DNA of 64,000 bases. Origin: Mycolicibacterium rhodesiae. Its GTDB lineage: Bacteria > Actinomycetota > Actinomycetes > Mycobacteriales > Mycobacteriaceae. Positions 1 through 7,942 of the stretch are shown here, piece by piece. How positions within the stretch are numbered: the stretch's first letter is position 1; each line of letters begins with the position of its first letter. The DNA lies in assembly GCF_002086695.1 (NCBI RefSeq), contig NZ_MVIH01000016.1:42523-106522 (forward strand). Reading direction: 5' to 3'. The position numbers and the translations under genes are program-made. The notes beneath the pieces were generated by a model. The model was not told where the DNA came from. It searched no databases and saw only the letters and a program-made list of their open reading frames with translations.

Positions 1-936
1 GTGCCTGATGTGTCGCCCGGACGGGGCGAAGTTCTGATCCGGGTCAACACCGCAGGTGTCAACCGGGCCGACCTCCTGCAAGCGGCCGGAAACTATCCAC
101 CACCCCCGGGAGCCAGCAACATCCTCGGTCTCGAGGTGTCCGGCGTCATCGAGAGCCTCGGCGAAGGTGTGACGGGATGGACTGTCGGACAAGACGTTTG
201 CGCACTCTTGGCCGGAGGCGGTTACGCCGAGTATGTTTCGGCGCCCGCCGGTCAGGTCATGCCCGTCCCCCTCGGGGTATCGCTACCCGACGCAGCCGCG
301 CTGCCTGAAGTCGCCTGCACGGTGTGGTCCAACATCGCCATGACCGCGCATCTGACCGACGGCGAACTGTTGCTCATTCACGGCGGGGCAAGCGGGATCG
401 GCACTCACGCCATCCAGGTCGCCACCGCCCTGGGCAATCGAGTGGCGGTGACGGCAGGTTCGCGAGCGAAGCTCGACCTGTGCCGCGAGCTGGGCGCCGA
501 AGTCCTAATCTCTTACCGCGATGAAGATTTCGTCGCGTGCGTCAATAATGCCACTGACGGGCGCGGGGCCGACGTCATCCTCGACATCATGGGCGCGGCC
601 TACCTCGATCGAAATCTCGACGCACTCGCACCCGACGGACGGATGACGATCATCGGCATGCAGGGCGGGATCAAAGCGGAATTCAACATTGCCAAGGCAG
701 TCGCCAAGCGGCTGCACGTAATCGGTACCTCGTTGCGCGGCCGGCCCATCGACGGACCGCACGGAAAGAGGGCCATCGTCGAGGAGGTGGTGGCCTCGGT
801 CTGGCCGCTGATCGCCGACGGTCGGGTGCGCCCCATCATCGGAGCGCGGTTCCCCATCGCCGACGCCGCCGAAGCGCACCGGGTGCTGACCGCCGGCGAG
901 ACGTTCGGGAAAGTGTTGCTGACCGTCAACGAGTGA
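1..936 (+). CDS. NAD(P)H:quinone oxidoreductase, zinc-less MDR family, 5'-partial (Rv3777-like)
   Basis: Medium-chain dehydrogenase/reductase of the quinone oxidoreductase type, predicted to reduce quinones with NADPH in the cytoplasm. Visible motifs are the N-terminal GroES-like fold (AGVNRADLLQAAG, then a PPPPG segment typical of this family) and the Rossmann nucleotide loop GGASGIGTHAIQVATALG at about residues 126-143. No structural zinc cysteine cluster is seen. The reading frame is open to base 1 and the first visible residues already sit inside the expected first beta strands. About 15 N-terminal residues are therefore missing, and the GTG at base 1 is probably not the true start. The stop is 12 bp from the convergent end of the next gene. 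Family assignment is firm; substrate is unknown. Confidence 0.85.
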   Translation: MPDVSPGRGEVLIRVNTAGVNRADLLQAAGNYPPPPGASNILGLEVSGVIESLGEGVTGWTVGQDVCALLAGGGYAEYVSAPAGQVMPVPLGVSLPDAAALPEVACTVWSNIAMTAHLTDGELLLIHGGASGIGTHAIQVATALGNRVAVTAGSRAKLDLCRELGAEVLISYRDEDFVACVNNATDGRGADVILDIMGAAYLDRNLDALAPDGRMTIIGMQGGIKAEFNIAKAVAKRLHVIGTSLRGRPIDGPHGKRAIVEEVVASVWPLIADGRVRPIIGARFPIADAAEAHRVLTAGETFGKVLLTVNE

Positions 937-948
937 CGAGGGCCGGAT

Positions 949-2145
949 TCAGCCGAGCGACGCGAGCGCCCGCACCAGCTGATCGACTTCGGCCATCGTC
1001 GAGTAGTGCGCCAACCCGACGGTCACCGCACCCCCGATGTCGTTGACGCCGATCAGGTCGAGCACCCGCGAGTTGGCGTTGCACACGGCCAGAATTCCGT
1101 TGTCCGCCAACCGCTGGACCACCCGCTCGGCGGGCACCCCGGTCACCGCGAAACTGACGACCGGGATGTGCGCCTCCGGCCGGCCGATCACCATCACCAG
1201 GGGCAGCGACCGCAGCGAGCCCATCAAGTAGTCGAAGAGTCCGCTGAGATACGACCCTGCGGATTGCATTGAGAGAGCAAGCCTTTCGCGTCGGCTACCC
1301 CGCGCCGACTCATCCAGTCCGGCCAGATACTCGATGCTCGCGACCACTCCGGCCAGCAGACCGTACTGGTGGCCGCCGAGTTCGAGTCGTTCCGGTCCGC
1401 TGGCGTACGGGTTCATCGACACCGACCCGAAGCTGTCGATGAGCGACGGGTTGCGGAACACCAGCGCACCGATCGGCGGCCCGCCCCACGCCGGTGCGTT
1501 GAGCGCGACGACGTCGGCCTCGGTCTCGTCGAGATCCATCAACTGATACGGCGCCGCGGCCGAATGATCCACGACCACCAGCCCGCTGACGTCGTGCACA
1601 AGCTTGGTGACGGCACTCACGTCGGTGATCGTGCCCAAGGTCGAGGACGCCGACGTCATGGCCACCAATCGGGTGGGCGGCGTGATCAAACTCTCCCACT
1701 GCCACGACGGCAGCTCGCCGGTCTCGATGTCGACTTCGGCCCACTTGACCTTGGCCCCATACCGGTTGGCTGCGCGCAGCCACGGCGCGATGTTGGCCTC
1801 GTCGTCGAGCCGGCTGACCACCACCTCGTAGCCGATCCCGGCCCGCGAGGAGGACGCATCGGCCAACGACGTCAGCAGGATCGAGCGATCGGCGCCTAGC
1901 ACCACCCCGCTCGGATCGCCGTTGACCAGGTCGGCCACCGCCTGGCGGGCGGCGTCCAGAACGGCGACGCTGCGCCGGGCCGCAGGATGCGGGCTGGCCG
2001 TGTTCGGCACCGAACCCCGGAACGCCGTCGAGACCGTGGTGGCCACCGACTCGGGAATCAGCATCCCGGCCTGGGCGTCGAAGCGCATCCACCCGTCGCC
2101 CAATGCTGGGTGCAGACCACGCACCCGGGCGACGTCGTATGCCAT
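949..2145 (-). CDS. Cysteine desulfurase-like fold-type I aminotransferase homologue, apparently lacking the PLP lysine (Rv3778c-like)
   Basis: 398 residues with the overall sequence of the SufS/CsdA class V aminotransferase family, including the VVVDHSAAAPYQ segment where the cofactor Asp normally sits. In active desulfurases the PLP-binding lysine lies in an S-x-H-K segment just before G-P-K-G-I-G-A-L. Here that stretch reads LNAPAWGGPPIGALVF, with no lysine. Classical PLP chemistry therefore looks unlikely and the protein may have a structural or binding role. The ATG at 2145 is favoured because a TAAGGT box lies six bases upstream (2152-2157), consistent with a leaderless transcript. It is divergent from the membrane glycosyltransferase gene at 2255. 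Confidence 0.8.
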   Translation of the reverse strand: MAYDVARVRGLHPALGDGWMRFDAQAGMLIPESVATTVSTAFRGSVPNTASPHPAARRSVAVLDAARQAVADLVNGDPSGVVLGADRSILLTSLADASSSRAGIGYEVVVSRLDDEANIAPWLRAANRYGAKVKWAEVDIETGELPSWQWESLITPPTRLVAMTSASSTLGTITDVSAVTKLVHDVSGLVVVDHSAAAPYQLMDLDETEADVVALNAPAWGGPPIGALVFRNPSLIDSFGSVSMNPYASGPERLELGGHQYGLLAGVVASIEYLAGLDESARGSRRERLALSMQSAGSYLSGLFDYLMGSLRSLPLVMVIGRPEAHIPVVSFAVTGVPAERVVQRLADNGILAVCNANSRVLDLIGVNDIGGAVTVGLAHYSTMAEVDQLVRALASLG

Positions 2146-2151
2146 GAGCCC

Positions 2152-2157
2152 ACCTTA
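2152..2157 (-). promoter_or_regulatory. Putative -10 box for leaderless transcription of the aminotransferase-like gene
   Basis: On the minus strand TAAGGT matches TANNNT and is followed by six bases (GGGCTC) and then the ATG at 2145. No Shine-Dalgarno sequence fits in that space, so transcription would begin at or next to the start codon. Confidence 0.4.
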
Positions 2158-2254
2158 GAGCGTCGGTGATTGCGCTATTGAGACAGCGATGGCGCCTGCG
2201 GTCCTCGTCGAAGGGCGATAAGGGCAGGTTCACCTGGCCAGCCATACTAGTCCA

Positions 2255-4237
2255 GTGAGCTTCGGGTTCGGAGTCCTGATCGCGGTCTTGTTGCTGATCC
2301 TGCCGGGTGCGGTGGTGGCGATGGCCGGGCGGCTGCGCTGGTACGTCGCACTCGGCGTGGGCCCGGTGCTGACGTACGGCGTTGTGGGCCTGGCCATCAT
2401 CCCGTTCGGTGCGATCGGCATCGCCTGGAACGCCTGGACGGCGCTGCTGGCACTGGCCATTGTCACGGCCGCCGTCTTCGGTTTGCGGATTCTGCTCGCC
2501 CGGTATCGCACCGACGACCCGACCGCCGACGAGGTGTCGCTGTGGCCCGCGCTGACGGTGGCCGCCGGGGTGATCCTGGGCGCAGTGTTGATCGGGATCG
2601 CCGCCTGGCGGGGCATGCCCTACTGGCAGTCCATCCCGAGCAACTGGGACTCGGTCTGGCACGCCAACACCATCCGCTGGATCCTCGACACCGGTCAGGC
2701 GTCGTCGACGCACATGGGTGAGCTGCGCAACGTCGAGACCCATGCGCAGCTCTACTACCCCTCGGTCTTCCACGCGCTGGGGGCCGTGCTGGCACAGCTG
2801 ACCGGCGCGGCACCGACCACCGCGTACACGCTCAGTTCGCTGTCTGCGGCGGTGTGGTTGTTCCCGCTCAGCGCGGGCCTGTTGACCTGGCAGCTGCTCC
2901 GCTCCCGCGGCACGTCGCAGTGGCGTACCGCCGGTGCGGCGGCCACTGCGGCCGCGTTGGCCGCGTCGTTCACCTCGGTGCCCTACGTCGAGTTCGACAC
3001 CGCCTCGATGCCGAACATGGCCGCCTACGGCGTCGCCATCCCGGCGTTCGTGCTGATCGCGTCGTCCCTGCGGAACCGCGATCGCATCCCGATGGCGGTG
3101 ATCGCGCTGGTGGGCGTCTTCTCGGTGCACATCACCGGCGGCGTCGTGGTGGTCACCTTCGTCGTGGCGTGGTGGCTGCTGGACGCGTTGTGGCGGCCGG
3201 TGCTCGGCAGGGCGCGCGACTTCCTCACCCTGACGATCATCGCGGTGCCGACTCTCGCGGTTCTGCTGCCGCAGTTCCTCGGCGTGCTCCAGCAGGCCGA
3301 GGTCATCGCCGGGCACGCATTTCTGACCCATCAGGGCCGCAAACGCACGCTGTTCAACGCGGTCGTCCAGCACACCAGGCACCTCAACGACTATCCGATC
3401 CAGAACGTCATCATCGCCCTGGCCGGAGCCGGGTTCATCCTGCTGCTGGCGAAAAGGATCTGGTGGCCTGCGGCGGTGTGGCTGGTGCTGATCGTGTCGA
3501 TCGTGCATTCCGGAGCGCCGTTCGGCGGCCCACTCGGCACCATCGTCGGCAAGTACAGCGACCTGTTCTACAGCGACCCTCGACGGCTGTCCGCGGTGGT
3601 GACGCTGCTGTTGACACCGATGGCCGGGATCGCGCTCTACTCGCTGGCGTTGCTGCTGGTGGCCGGCGCCCGACGGTTGATCCGACGCTGGGCCGCGGCC
3701 AGGGAGCCCGACCGCGGGTTCTGGATCGGCGCCACCGCGGTGCTGCTGGTAGCCGTCAGCGTCGGGCTGGCCTGGCACTACTTTCCGCGGCACCGATACC
3801 TGATGGGCGAGAAGTACGACCGGGTGATCGTCGACGACAAGGATCTGCAGGCTTTTGCCTACCTCGCGACTCTGCCCGGCGCCCGCGACACCCTGATCGG
3901 CGACGCGAACGTCGACGGCACCGCGTGGATGTACGCGGTGGCCGGCCTGCACCCGCTGTGGACGCATTACGACTACCCGGTGCAGCAGGGCCCGGGTTAC
4001 CACCGGTTCATCTTCTGGGCCTACGCCGACGACGCCGACCACGATCCGCGGATCGCCGAGGCGGTGAAGGCACTGAACATCCGTTACGTGTTGACGAGCG
4101 CACCGGTGGTTCGCGGGTTCGTCATGCCCGACGGACTAGTGTCACTAGACAAGTCCAAGTCGTGGGCCAAGATCTACGACAACGGCGAGGCCCGCATCTA
4201 CGAATGGCGCGGATCTGCACCGCAGGACACCCGGTAA
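2255..4237 (+). CDS. Polytopic GT-C-like membrane glycosyltransferase (Rv3779-like)
   Basis: 660 residues, with many hydrophobic segments from the N terminus through about residue 510, followed by an extracytoplasmic C-terminal region (about 515-660). Length and sequence agree with M. tuberculosis Rv3779 (666 aa), reported to take part in polyprenyl-phospho-mannose metabolism; the exact reaction is inferred from that report. A loop after the early membrane helices contains the acidic NWDSVWHANTIRW segment, in the place where GT-C enzymes carry catalytic acidic residues. The GTG at 2255 puts a membrane helix immediately at the N terminus (SFGFGVLIAVLLLILPG). It is followed 28 bp later by the proteasome activator gene and then the galactan export genes on the same strand. 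Confidence 0.8.
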   Translation: MSFGFGVLIAVLLLILPGAVVAMAGRLRWYVALGVGPVLTYGVVGLAIIPFGAIGIAWNAWTALLALAIVTAAVFGLRILLARYRTDDPTADEVSLWPALTVAAGVILGAVLIGIAAWRGMPYWQSIPSNWDSVWHANTIRWILDTGQASSTHMGELRNVETHAQLYYPSVFHALGAVLAQLTGAAPTTAYTLSSLSAAVWLFPLSAGLLTWQLLRSRGTSQWRTAGAAATAAALAASFTSVPYVEFDTASMPNMAAYGVAIPAFVLIASSLRNRDRIPMAVIALVGVFSVHITGGVVVVTFVVAWWLLDALWRPVLGRARDFLTLTIIAVPTLAVLLPQFLGVLQQAEVIAGHAFLTHQGRKRTLFNAVVQHTRHLNDYPIQNVIIALAGAGFILLLAKRIWWPAAVWLVLIVSIVHSGAPFGGPLGTIVGKYSDLFYSDPRRLSAVVTLLLTPMAGIALYSLALLLVAGARRLIRRWAAAREPDRGFWIGATAVLLVAVSVGLAWHYFPRHRYLMGEKYDRVIVDDKDLQAFAYLATLPGARDTLIGDANVDGTAWMYAVAGLHPLWTHYDYPVQQGPGYHRFIFWAYADDADHDPRIAEAVKALNIRYVLTSAPVVRGFVMPDGLVSLDKSKSWAKIYDNGEARIYEWRGSAPQDTR

Positions 4238-4265
4238 CAATGGGCGACGAGGGAATGCTCACTCC

Positions 4266-4775
4266 ATGACGACGAACACAGACGACGACAACATCGAGAT
4301 CATCACCGGCTCCGACGAGGGCGAGGGTGACGCCGACGGCCGCTCGGTGACCGACCTGGTGGAACAGCCTGCCAAGGTGATGCGCATCGGCACGATGATC
4401 AAGCAGCTGCTCGAAGAGGTGCGCGCAGCACCGCTGGACGACGCCAGCCGCACCCGGCTGCGTGAAATCCACGCGACCTCGATCCGCGAGCTCGAAGACG
4501 GCCTGGCCCCCGAGCTTCGCGACGAGCTCGAGCGGCTGGCCTTGCCGTTCACCGAGGACAGCATTCCGTCCGACGCCGAGCTGCGGATCGCGCAGGCGCA
4601 GCTGGTCGGCTGGCTCGAGGGCCTGTTCCACGGAATCCAGACCGCGCTGTTCGCCCAGCAGATGGCGGCGCGCGCGCAGCTGGAGCACATGCGCGGCCAG
4701 GGTGCGTTGCCGCCCGGCATCGGACAGCCCGGCCCGCCCGGAGCCCCCGGTCACGGCACCGGGCAGTACCTCTAG
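4266..4775 (+). CDS. bpa: Bacterial proteasome activator Bpa/PafE (Rv3780-like)
   Basis: 169 residues: an acidic N terminus, a helical core of about residues 35-140 and a short Gly/Pro-rich tail ending in GQYL. In M. tuberculosis, Bpa (PafE) forms a dodecameric ring that docks onto the 20S proteasome by its C-terminal GQYL and allows ATP-independent degradation of unfolded proteins. The exact preservation of the last four residues supports both the identity and the reading frame end. The start at 4266 follows a GAGGGA stretch about 12 bases upstream. The gene sits only 11 bp before the Wzt gene, so it is probably co-transcribed with galactan export genes despite an unrelated role. Confidence 0.93.
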   Translation: MTTNTDDDNIEIITGSDEGEGDADGRSVTDLVEQPAKVMRIGTMIKQLLEEVRAAPLDDASRTRLREIHATSIRELEDGLAPELRDELERLALPFTEDSIPSDAELRIAQAQLVGWLEGLFHGIQTALFAQQMAARAQLEHMRGQGALPPGIGQPGPPGAPGHGTGQYL

Positions 4776-4786
4776 CCGAGACCCCG

Positions 4787-5611
4787 GTGCCTGCCGACGA
4801 CCCCTATATCGAAACCCGCGACGCCTGGGTTGAGTTTCCGATCTTCGACGCCAAGACGCGGTCGCTGAAGAAGACCTTCCTGGGTGCCGCCGGCGGCGCG
4901 ATCGGTCGCAACACCGAGAACGTCGTCGTGATCGAGGCCCTGCGGGACATCACGCTGTCGCTGAAGATGGGTGACCGCGTCGGCCTGGTCGGCCACAACG
5001 GCGCGGGCAAGTCCACGCTGCTGCGGTTGCTGTCCGGGATCTACGAACCGACTCGCGGGTCGGCCACGGTCCGCGGCCGCGTCGCGCCGGTGTTCGACCT
5101 CGGCGTCGGGATGGACCCGGAGATCTCCGGCTTCGAGAACATCATCATCCGCGGCCTGTTCCTGGGGCAGACCCGCAAGCAGATGATGGCCAAGGTCGAC
5201 GAGATCGCCGACTTCACCGAACTCGGTGAATACCTGTCGATGCCCCTGCGCACCTACTCCACCGGCATGCGGGTGCGACTGGCCATGGGCGTGGTCACCA
5301 GTATCGATCCGGAGATCCTGCTGCTCGACGAGGGCATTGGCGCGGTGGACGCGGACTTCCTGAAGAAGGCGCAGACACGGCTGCAGAAGCTGGTTGAGCG
5401 TTCCGGAATCCTGGTGTTCGCCAGCCATTCCAACGAGTTCCTGGCGCGGCTGTGTAAGACCGCCATGTGGATCGACCACGGCACCATCAAGATGTCCGGC
5501 GGCATCGAAGACGTCGTTCGGGCGTACGAGGGCGAGGACGCGGCCCGGCATGTGCGGGAAGTGTTGGACGAGCACAAGTCCGATTGGTCCGACGGGGTCG
5601 CCACCCCGTGA
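4787..5611 (+). CDS. wzt: ABC transporter ATPase Wzt for lipid-linked galactan export (Rv3781-like)
   Basis: 274 residues with a complete nucleotide-binding domain: Walker A GHNGAGKST near residue 67, the signature YSTGMRVRLAMGV near 155 and Walker B ILLLDEGIGAVD near 175. It resembles the polysaccharide-exporting Wzt/RfbE subfamily but lacks the long C-terminal carbohydrate-binding domain found in some Wzt proteins. In mycobacteria the Wzm-Wzt pair flips the lipid-linked galactan precursor across the plasma membrane. The stop overlaps the glfT1 start (GTGA), and wzm follows glfT1, so transporter and priming galactosyltransferase form one operon. Confidence 0.92.
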   Translation: MPADDPYIETRDAWVEFPIFDAKTRSLKKTFLGAAGGAIGRNTENVVVIEALRDITLSLKMGDRVGLVGHNGAGKSTLLRLLSGIYEPTRGSATVRGRVAPVFDLGVGMDPEISGFENIIIRGLFLGQTRKQMMAKVDEIADFTELGEYLSMPLRTYSTGMRVRLAMGVVTSIDPEILLLDEGIGAVDADFLKKAQTRLQKLVERSGILVFASHSNEFLARLCKTAMWIDHGTIKMSGGIEDVVRAYEGEDAARHVREVLDEHKSDWSDGVATP

Positions 5612-6522
5612 CCGACCTGGTGTGCGCCGTCGTCGTCACTCATCGCCGCCTCGACGAACTCGCCAAATCGCTGGGTGTTTTGACCACCCAGACCCGGATG
5701 GTCGACCACCTGATCGTGGTCGACAACGACAACGACGAGCGGGTGCGCGACCTCGTCGCCGGCCAGCCTGTGCCGACCACCTATCTGGGATCTCGCCGAA
5801 ACCTCGGTGGTGCAGGAGGATTCGCGCTCGGCATGCTGCACGCGCTGTCGCTGGGTGCGGACTGGGTGTGGCTGGCCGACGACGACGGGCGCCCGATGGA
5901 CGGCGACGTGCTGGCCACATTGCTGTCCTGCGCACAACGCCACGGTTTGGCCGAAGTGTCGCCGATGGTCTGCGATATGGACCACCCCGACCGGTTCGCC
6001 TTCCCCGTTCGGCAGGGTCTGGTGTGGCGTCGTCATCCGGCCGAGCTGGGAACCCAAGACCTGCTCCCGGGATACGCATCACTGTTCAACGGCGCGTTGT
6101 TCCGGGCGGAAACCCTTATGGCCGTGGGCATTCCCGATATCCGCCTGTTCATCCGTGGTGACGAGGTCGACGTGCACCGTCGACTGGTGTTGTCGGGCTT
6201 GCCGTTCGGCACCTGCCTGAAGGCCACCTACCTGCACCCGTACGGCAGTGACGAGTTCAAGCCCATCCTCGGCGGGAAAATGCACACCCAATATCCGGAA
6301 GATCCGTCCAAGCGGTACTTCACCTATCGCAACCGCGGGTACCTGCAGGCACAGCGCGGCATGCGCAAGCTGGTACCGCAGGAGTGGGTGCGATTCGGGT
6401 GGTTCTTCTTGGTCCAGCGCCGCGACCCGAAAGGCTTCGCCGAATGGATTCGGTTGCGGCGCTTGGGTAGGCACGAAAGGTTCTTCCGGGGCGAGCGAAG
6501 CGACGGGAAAGGAACACGATGA
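5608..6522 (+). CDS. glfT1: Galactofuranosyltransferase GlfT1 (Rv3782-like)
   Basis: Adds the first two galactofuranose residues to decaprenyl-PP-GlcNAc-Rha, using UDP-Galf, at the cytoplasmic face of the membrane. The 304-residue product has a GT2-type fold: DLVCAVVVTHRRLDELAKSL at the N terminus, the RNLGGAGGF nucleotide-binding loop near residue 70 and the metal-binding WLADDDGRP motif near residue 90. The frame is open further upstream. The GTG at 5608 gives exactly the length of M. tuberculosis GlfT1 and overlaps the wzt stop by four bases, so it is the preferred start. The stop overlaps the wzm start (ATGA at 6519). Confidence 0.93.
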   Translation: MTDLVCAVVVTHRRLDELAKSLGVLTTQTRMVDHLIVVDNDNDERVRDLVAGQPVPTTYLGSRRNLGGAGGFALGMLHALSLGADWVWLADDDGRPMDGDVLATLLSCAQRHGLAEVSPMVCDMDHPDRFAFPVRQGLVWRRHPAELGTQDLLPGYASLFNGALFRAETLMAVGIPDIRLFIRGDEVDVHRRLVLSGLPFGTCLKATYLHPYGSDEFKPILGGKMHTQYPEDPSKRYFTYRNRGYLQAQRGMRKLVPQEWVRFGWFFLVQRRDPKGFAEWIRLRRLGRHERFFRGERSDGKGTR

Positions 6523-7349
6523 CGATCGTCGACGCCGCCGCGCAGTCGAAGACCTTCACACGCGCGTGGGGCGATCTGCTCGACGGGTACCGCAAGCGCG
6601 AACTGTGGCTGCACCTCGGCTGGCAGGACATCAAGCAGAAGTACCGCCGCTCGGTGCTCGGTCCGTTCTGGATCACGATCGCGACCGGAACCACCGCGGT
6701 CGCGATGGGCGGGCTGTACTCACAGCTGTTCCACCTCAAGCTGTCCGAGCACCTGCCGTATGTGACTCTCGGCCTGATCATCTGGAACATGATCAACGCC
6801 GCGATTCTCGAGGGCGCTGATGTCTTCATCGCCAACGAAGGTCTGATCAAACAGCTGCCGACACCGCTGAGCGTGCACGTCTACCGGCTGGTGTGGCGGC
6901 AGATGATCCTGTTCGGCCACAACATCGTGATCTATGTGGTGATCGCGATCATCTTCCCGAAACCGTGGTCCTGGGCGGACTTGTCGGCGATCCCGGCGCT
7001 GCTGTTGATCATGCTGAACTGCGTGTGGGTGTCGTTCTGCTTCGGCATCCTGGCCACTCGCTACCGCGACATCGGCCCACTGCTGTTCTCGATCGTGCAG
7101 TTGCTGTTCTTCATGACGCCGATCATCTGGAACGACAACACCCTGCAGCAGCAGGGCGCCGGTCGCTGGGCCAAGATCATCGAACTCAACCCGCTGCTGC
7201 ACTACCTCGACATCCTGCGGGCCCCGCTGCTGGGCGCCGATCAGCACCTGCGGCATTGGGCTGTCGTGATCGGACTGACGCTGCTCGGCTGGCTGCTCGC
7301 GGCGTTCGCGCTGCGGCAATACCGGGCGCGGGTGCCGTACTGGGTGTGA
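6519..7349 (+). CDS. wzm: ABC transporter permease Wzm for lipid-linked galactan export (Rv3783-like)
   Basis: 276 residues of the ABC-2 polysaccharide exporter permease type, with about six membrane segments beginning near residue 45 and a cytoplasmic N terminus. The segment LHLGWQDIKQKYRRSVLGPF is typical of O-antigen and galactan exporter permeases. With Wzt it moves lipid-linked galactan to the outer face of the membrane, where arabinosyltransferases act. Start ATG at 6519 follows AAAGGA by a few bases and overlaps the glfT1 stop. It is the last gene of the operon, and a strong hairpin begins ten bases after its stop. Confidence 0.92.
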   Translation: MTIVDAAAQSKTFTRAWGDLLDGYRKRELWLHLGWQDIKQKYRRSVLGPFWITIATGTTAVAMGGLYSQLFHLKLSEHLPYVTLGLIIWNMINAAILEGADVFIANEGLIKQLPTPLSVHVYRLVWRQMILFGHNIVIYVVIAIIFPKPWSWADLSAIPALLLIMLNCVWVSFCFGILATRYRDIGPLLFSIVQLLFFMTPIIWNDNTLQQQGAGRWAKIIELNPLLHYLDILRAPLLGADQHLRHWAVVIGLTLLGWLLAAFALRQYRARVPYWV

Positions 7350-7358
7350 CTCGCGCCG

Positions 7359-7410
7359 AGTGTGCGTCTGGATACGAATCCGCTGCGATTTTCGTATCCA
7401 GACGCACACT
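7359..7410. terminator. Perfect 20-bp inverted repeat between convergent genes, probable bidirectional terminator
   Basis: Left arm 7359-7378 (AGTGTGCGTCTGGATACGAA) and right arm 7391-7410 are exact reverse complements, separated by a 12-base loop. It lies just after the wzm stop and seven bases before the stop of the convergent flavoprotein gene. No clear U-tract follows on either strand, as is common for mycobacterial hairpin terminators. The stem is unusually long, perfect and less GC-rich than its surroundings, so a binding site or a remnant of insertion is possible. Confidence 0.65.
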
Positions 7411-7416
7411 GGACGA

Positions 7417-7851
7417 TTAACCGGGGTAGGACCCTCGGTCGGGCTCCGGCCCGAAGACAAAACGCCTGCCGGACACCTCATTTGGGGTGATCCGCACGAA
7501 CCGCAGCTTCTCGGTCGCGATCCAGGGCAGCAGCTGCGCGCGCTCCGCTTCGTGAATGTCATCCGCCGCGGTGAGCACGCGAGCGGTGCCGCGGATGATG
7601 ACGCTCCAGCCCTCCGAGACGGTGTGGTCGTCGACTTCGAAGAGCACCTTGTCGTTCATCACCGTGCTGAACAGCTTGGTGCCCTCGGCGGTCCGGAACA
7701 GCACCGTGTGGTTCTGCGTCACGAAGTTGACCGGGAAGATCTCCAGCTGATCGCCGATCTGAGTGACCAGGCGCCCCAGCGCAACGCTTTTCAGGCGATC
7801 CCAACTCTCGTCGTCGCTGAGTACCACGATGGGGTCCTGTTCGACTGTCAT
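7417..7851 (-). CDS. PPOX-class (pyridoxamine 5'-phosphate oxidase-fold) flavin-binding protein
   Basis: 144 residues with the split-barrel pattern of the PPOX superfamily: LGRLVTQIGDQLEIFPVNFV near residue 27, LFRTAEGTKLFS near 51 and VIIRGTARVLT near 85. Mycobacteria have many such proteins, which bind FMN or coenzyme F420. The cofactor cannot be decided here. The start is ATG 7851, preceded by a GGAAGA stretch. I recognise no equivalent at this place in M. tuberculosis, where Rv3784-Rv3788 stand between wzm and the gtrA-like gene. Function beyond the fold is unknown. Confidence 0.75.
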   Translation of the reverse strand: MTVEQDPIVVLSDDESWDRLKSVALGRLVTQIGDQLEIFPVNFVTQNHTVLFRTAEGTKLFSTVMNDKVLFEVDDHTVSEGWSVIIRGTARVLTAADDIHEAERAQLLPWIATEKLRFVRITPNEVSGRRFVFGPEPDRGSYPG

Positions 7852-7942
7852 GTGCGAGATCTTCCCCAGTCAACGTCCACGCCAATAGGGTCGAACGGCC
7901 TTCGGTGAAGGTCAGGCGTCACTACCAGTGCTGATGACGCGC

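Noticed and set aside
1310..4042. Very long open frame of 910 codons on the minus strand across the membrane glycosyltransferase gene
   Set aside because: It lies antisense to a well-supported membrane protein, is composed mostly of Arg, Gly, His and Gln, and arises from third-position GC bias.
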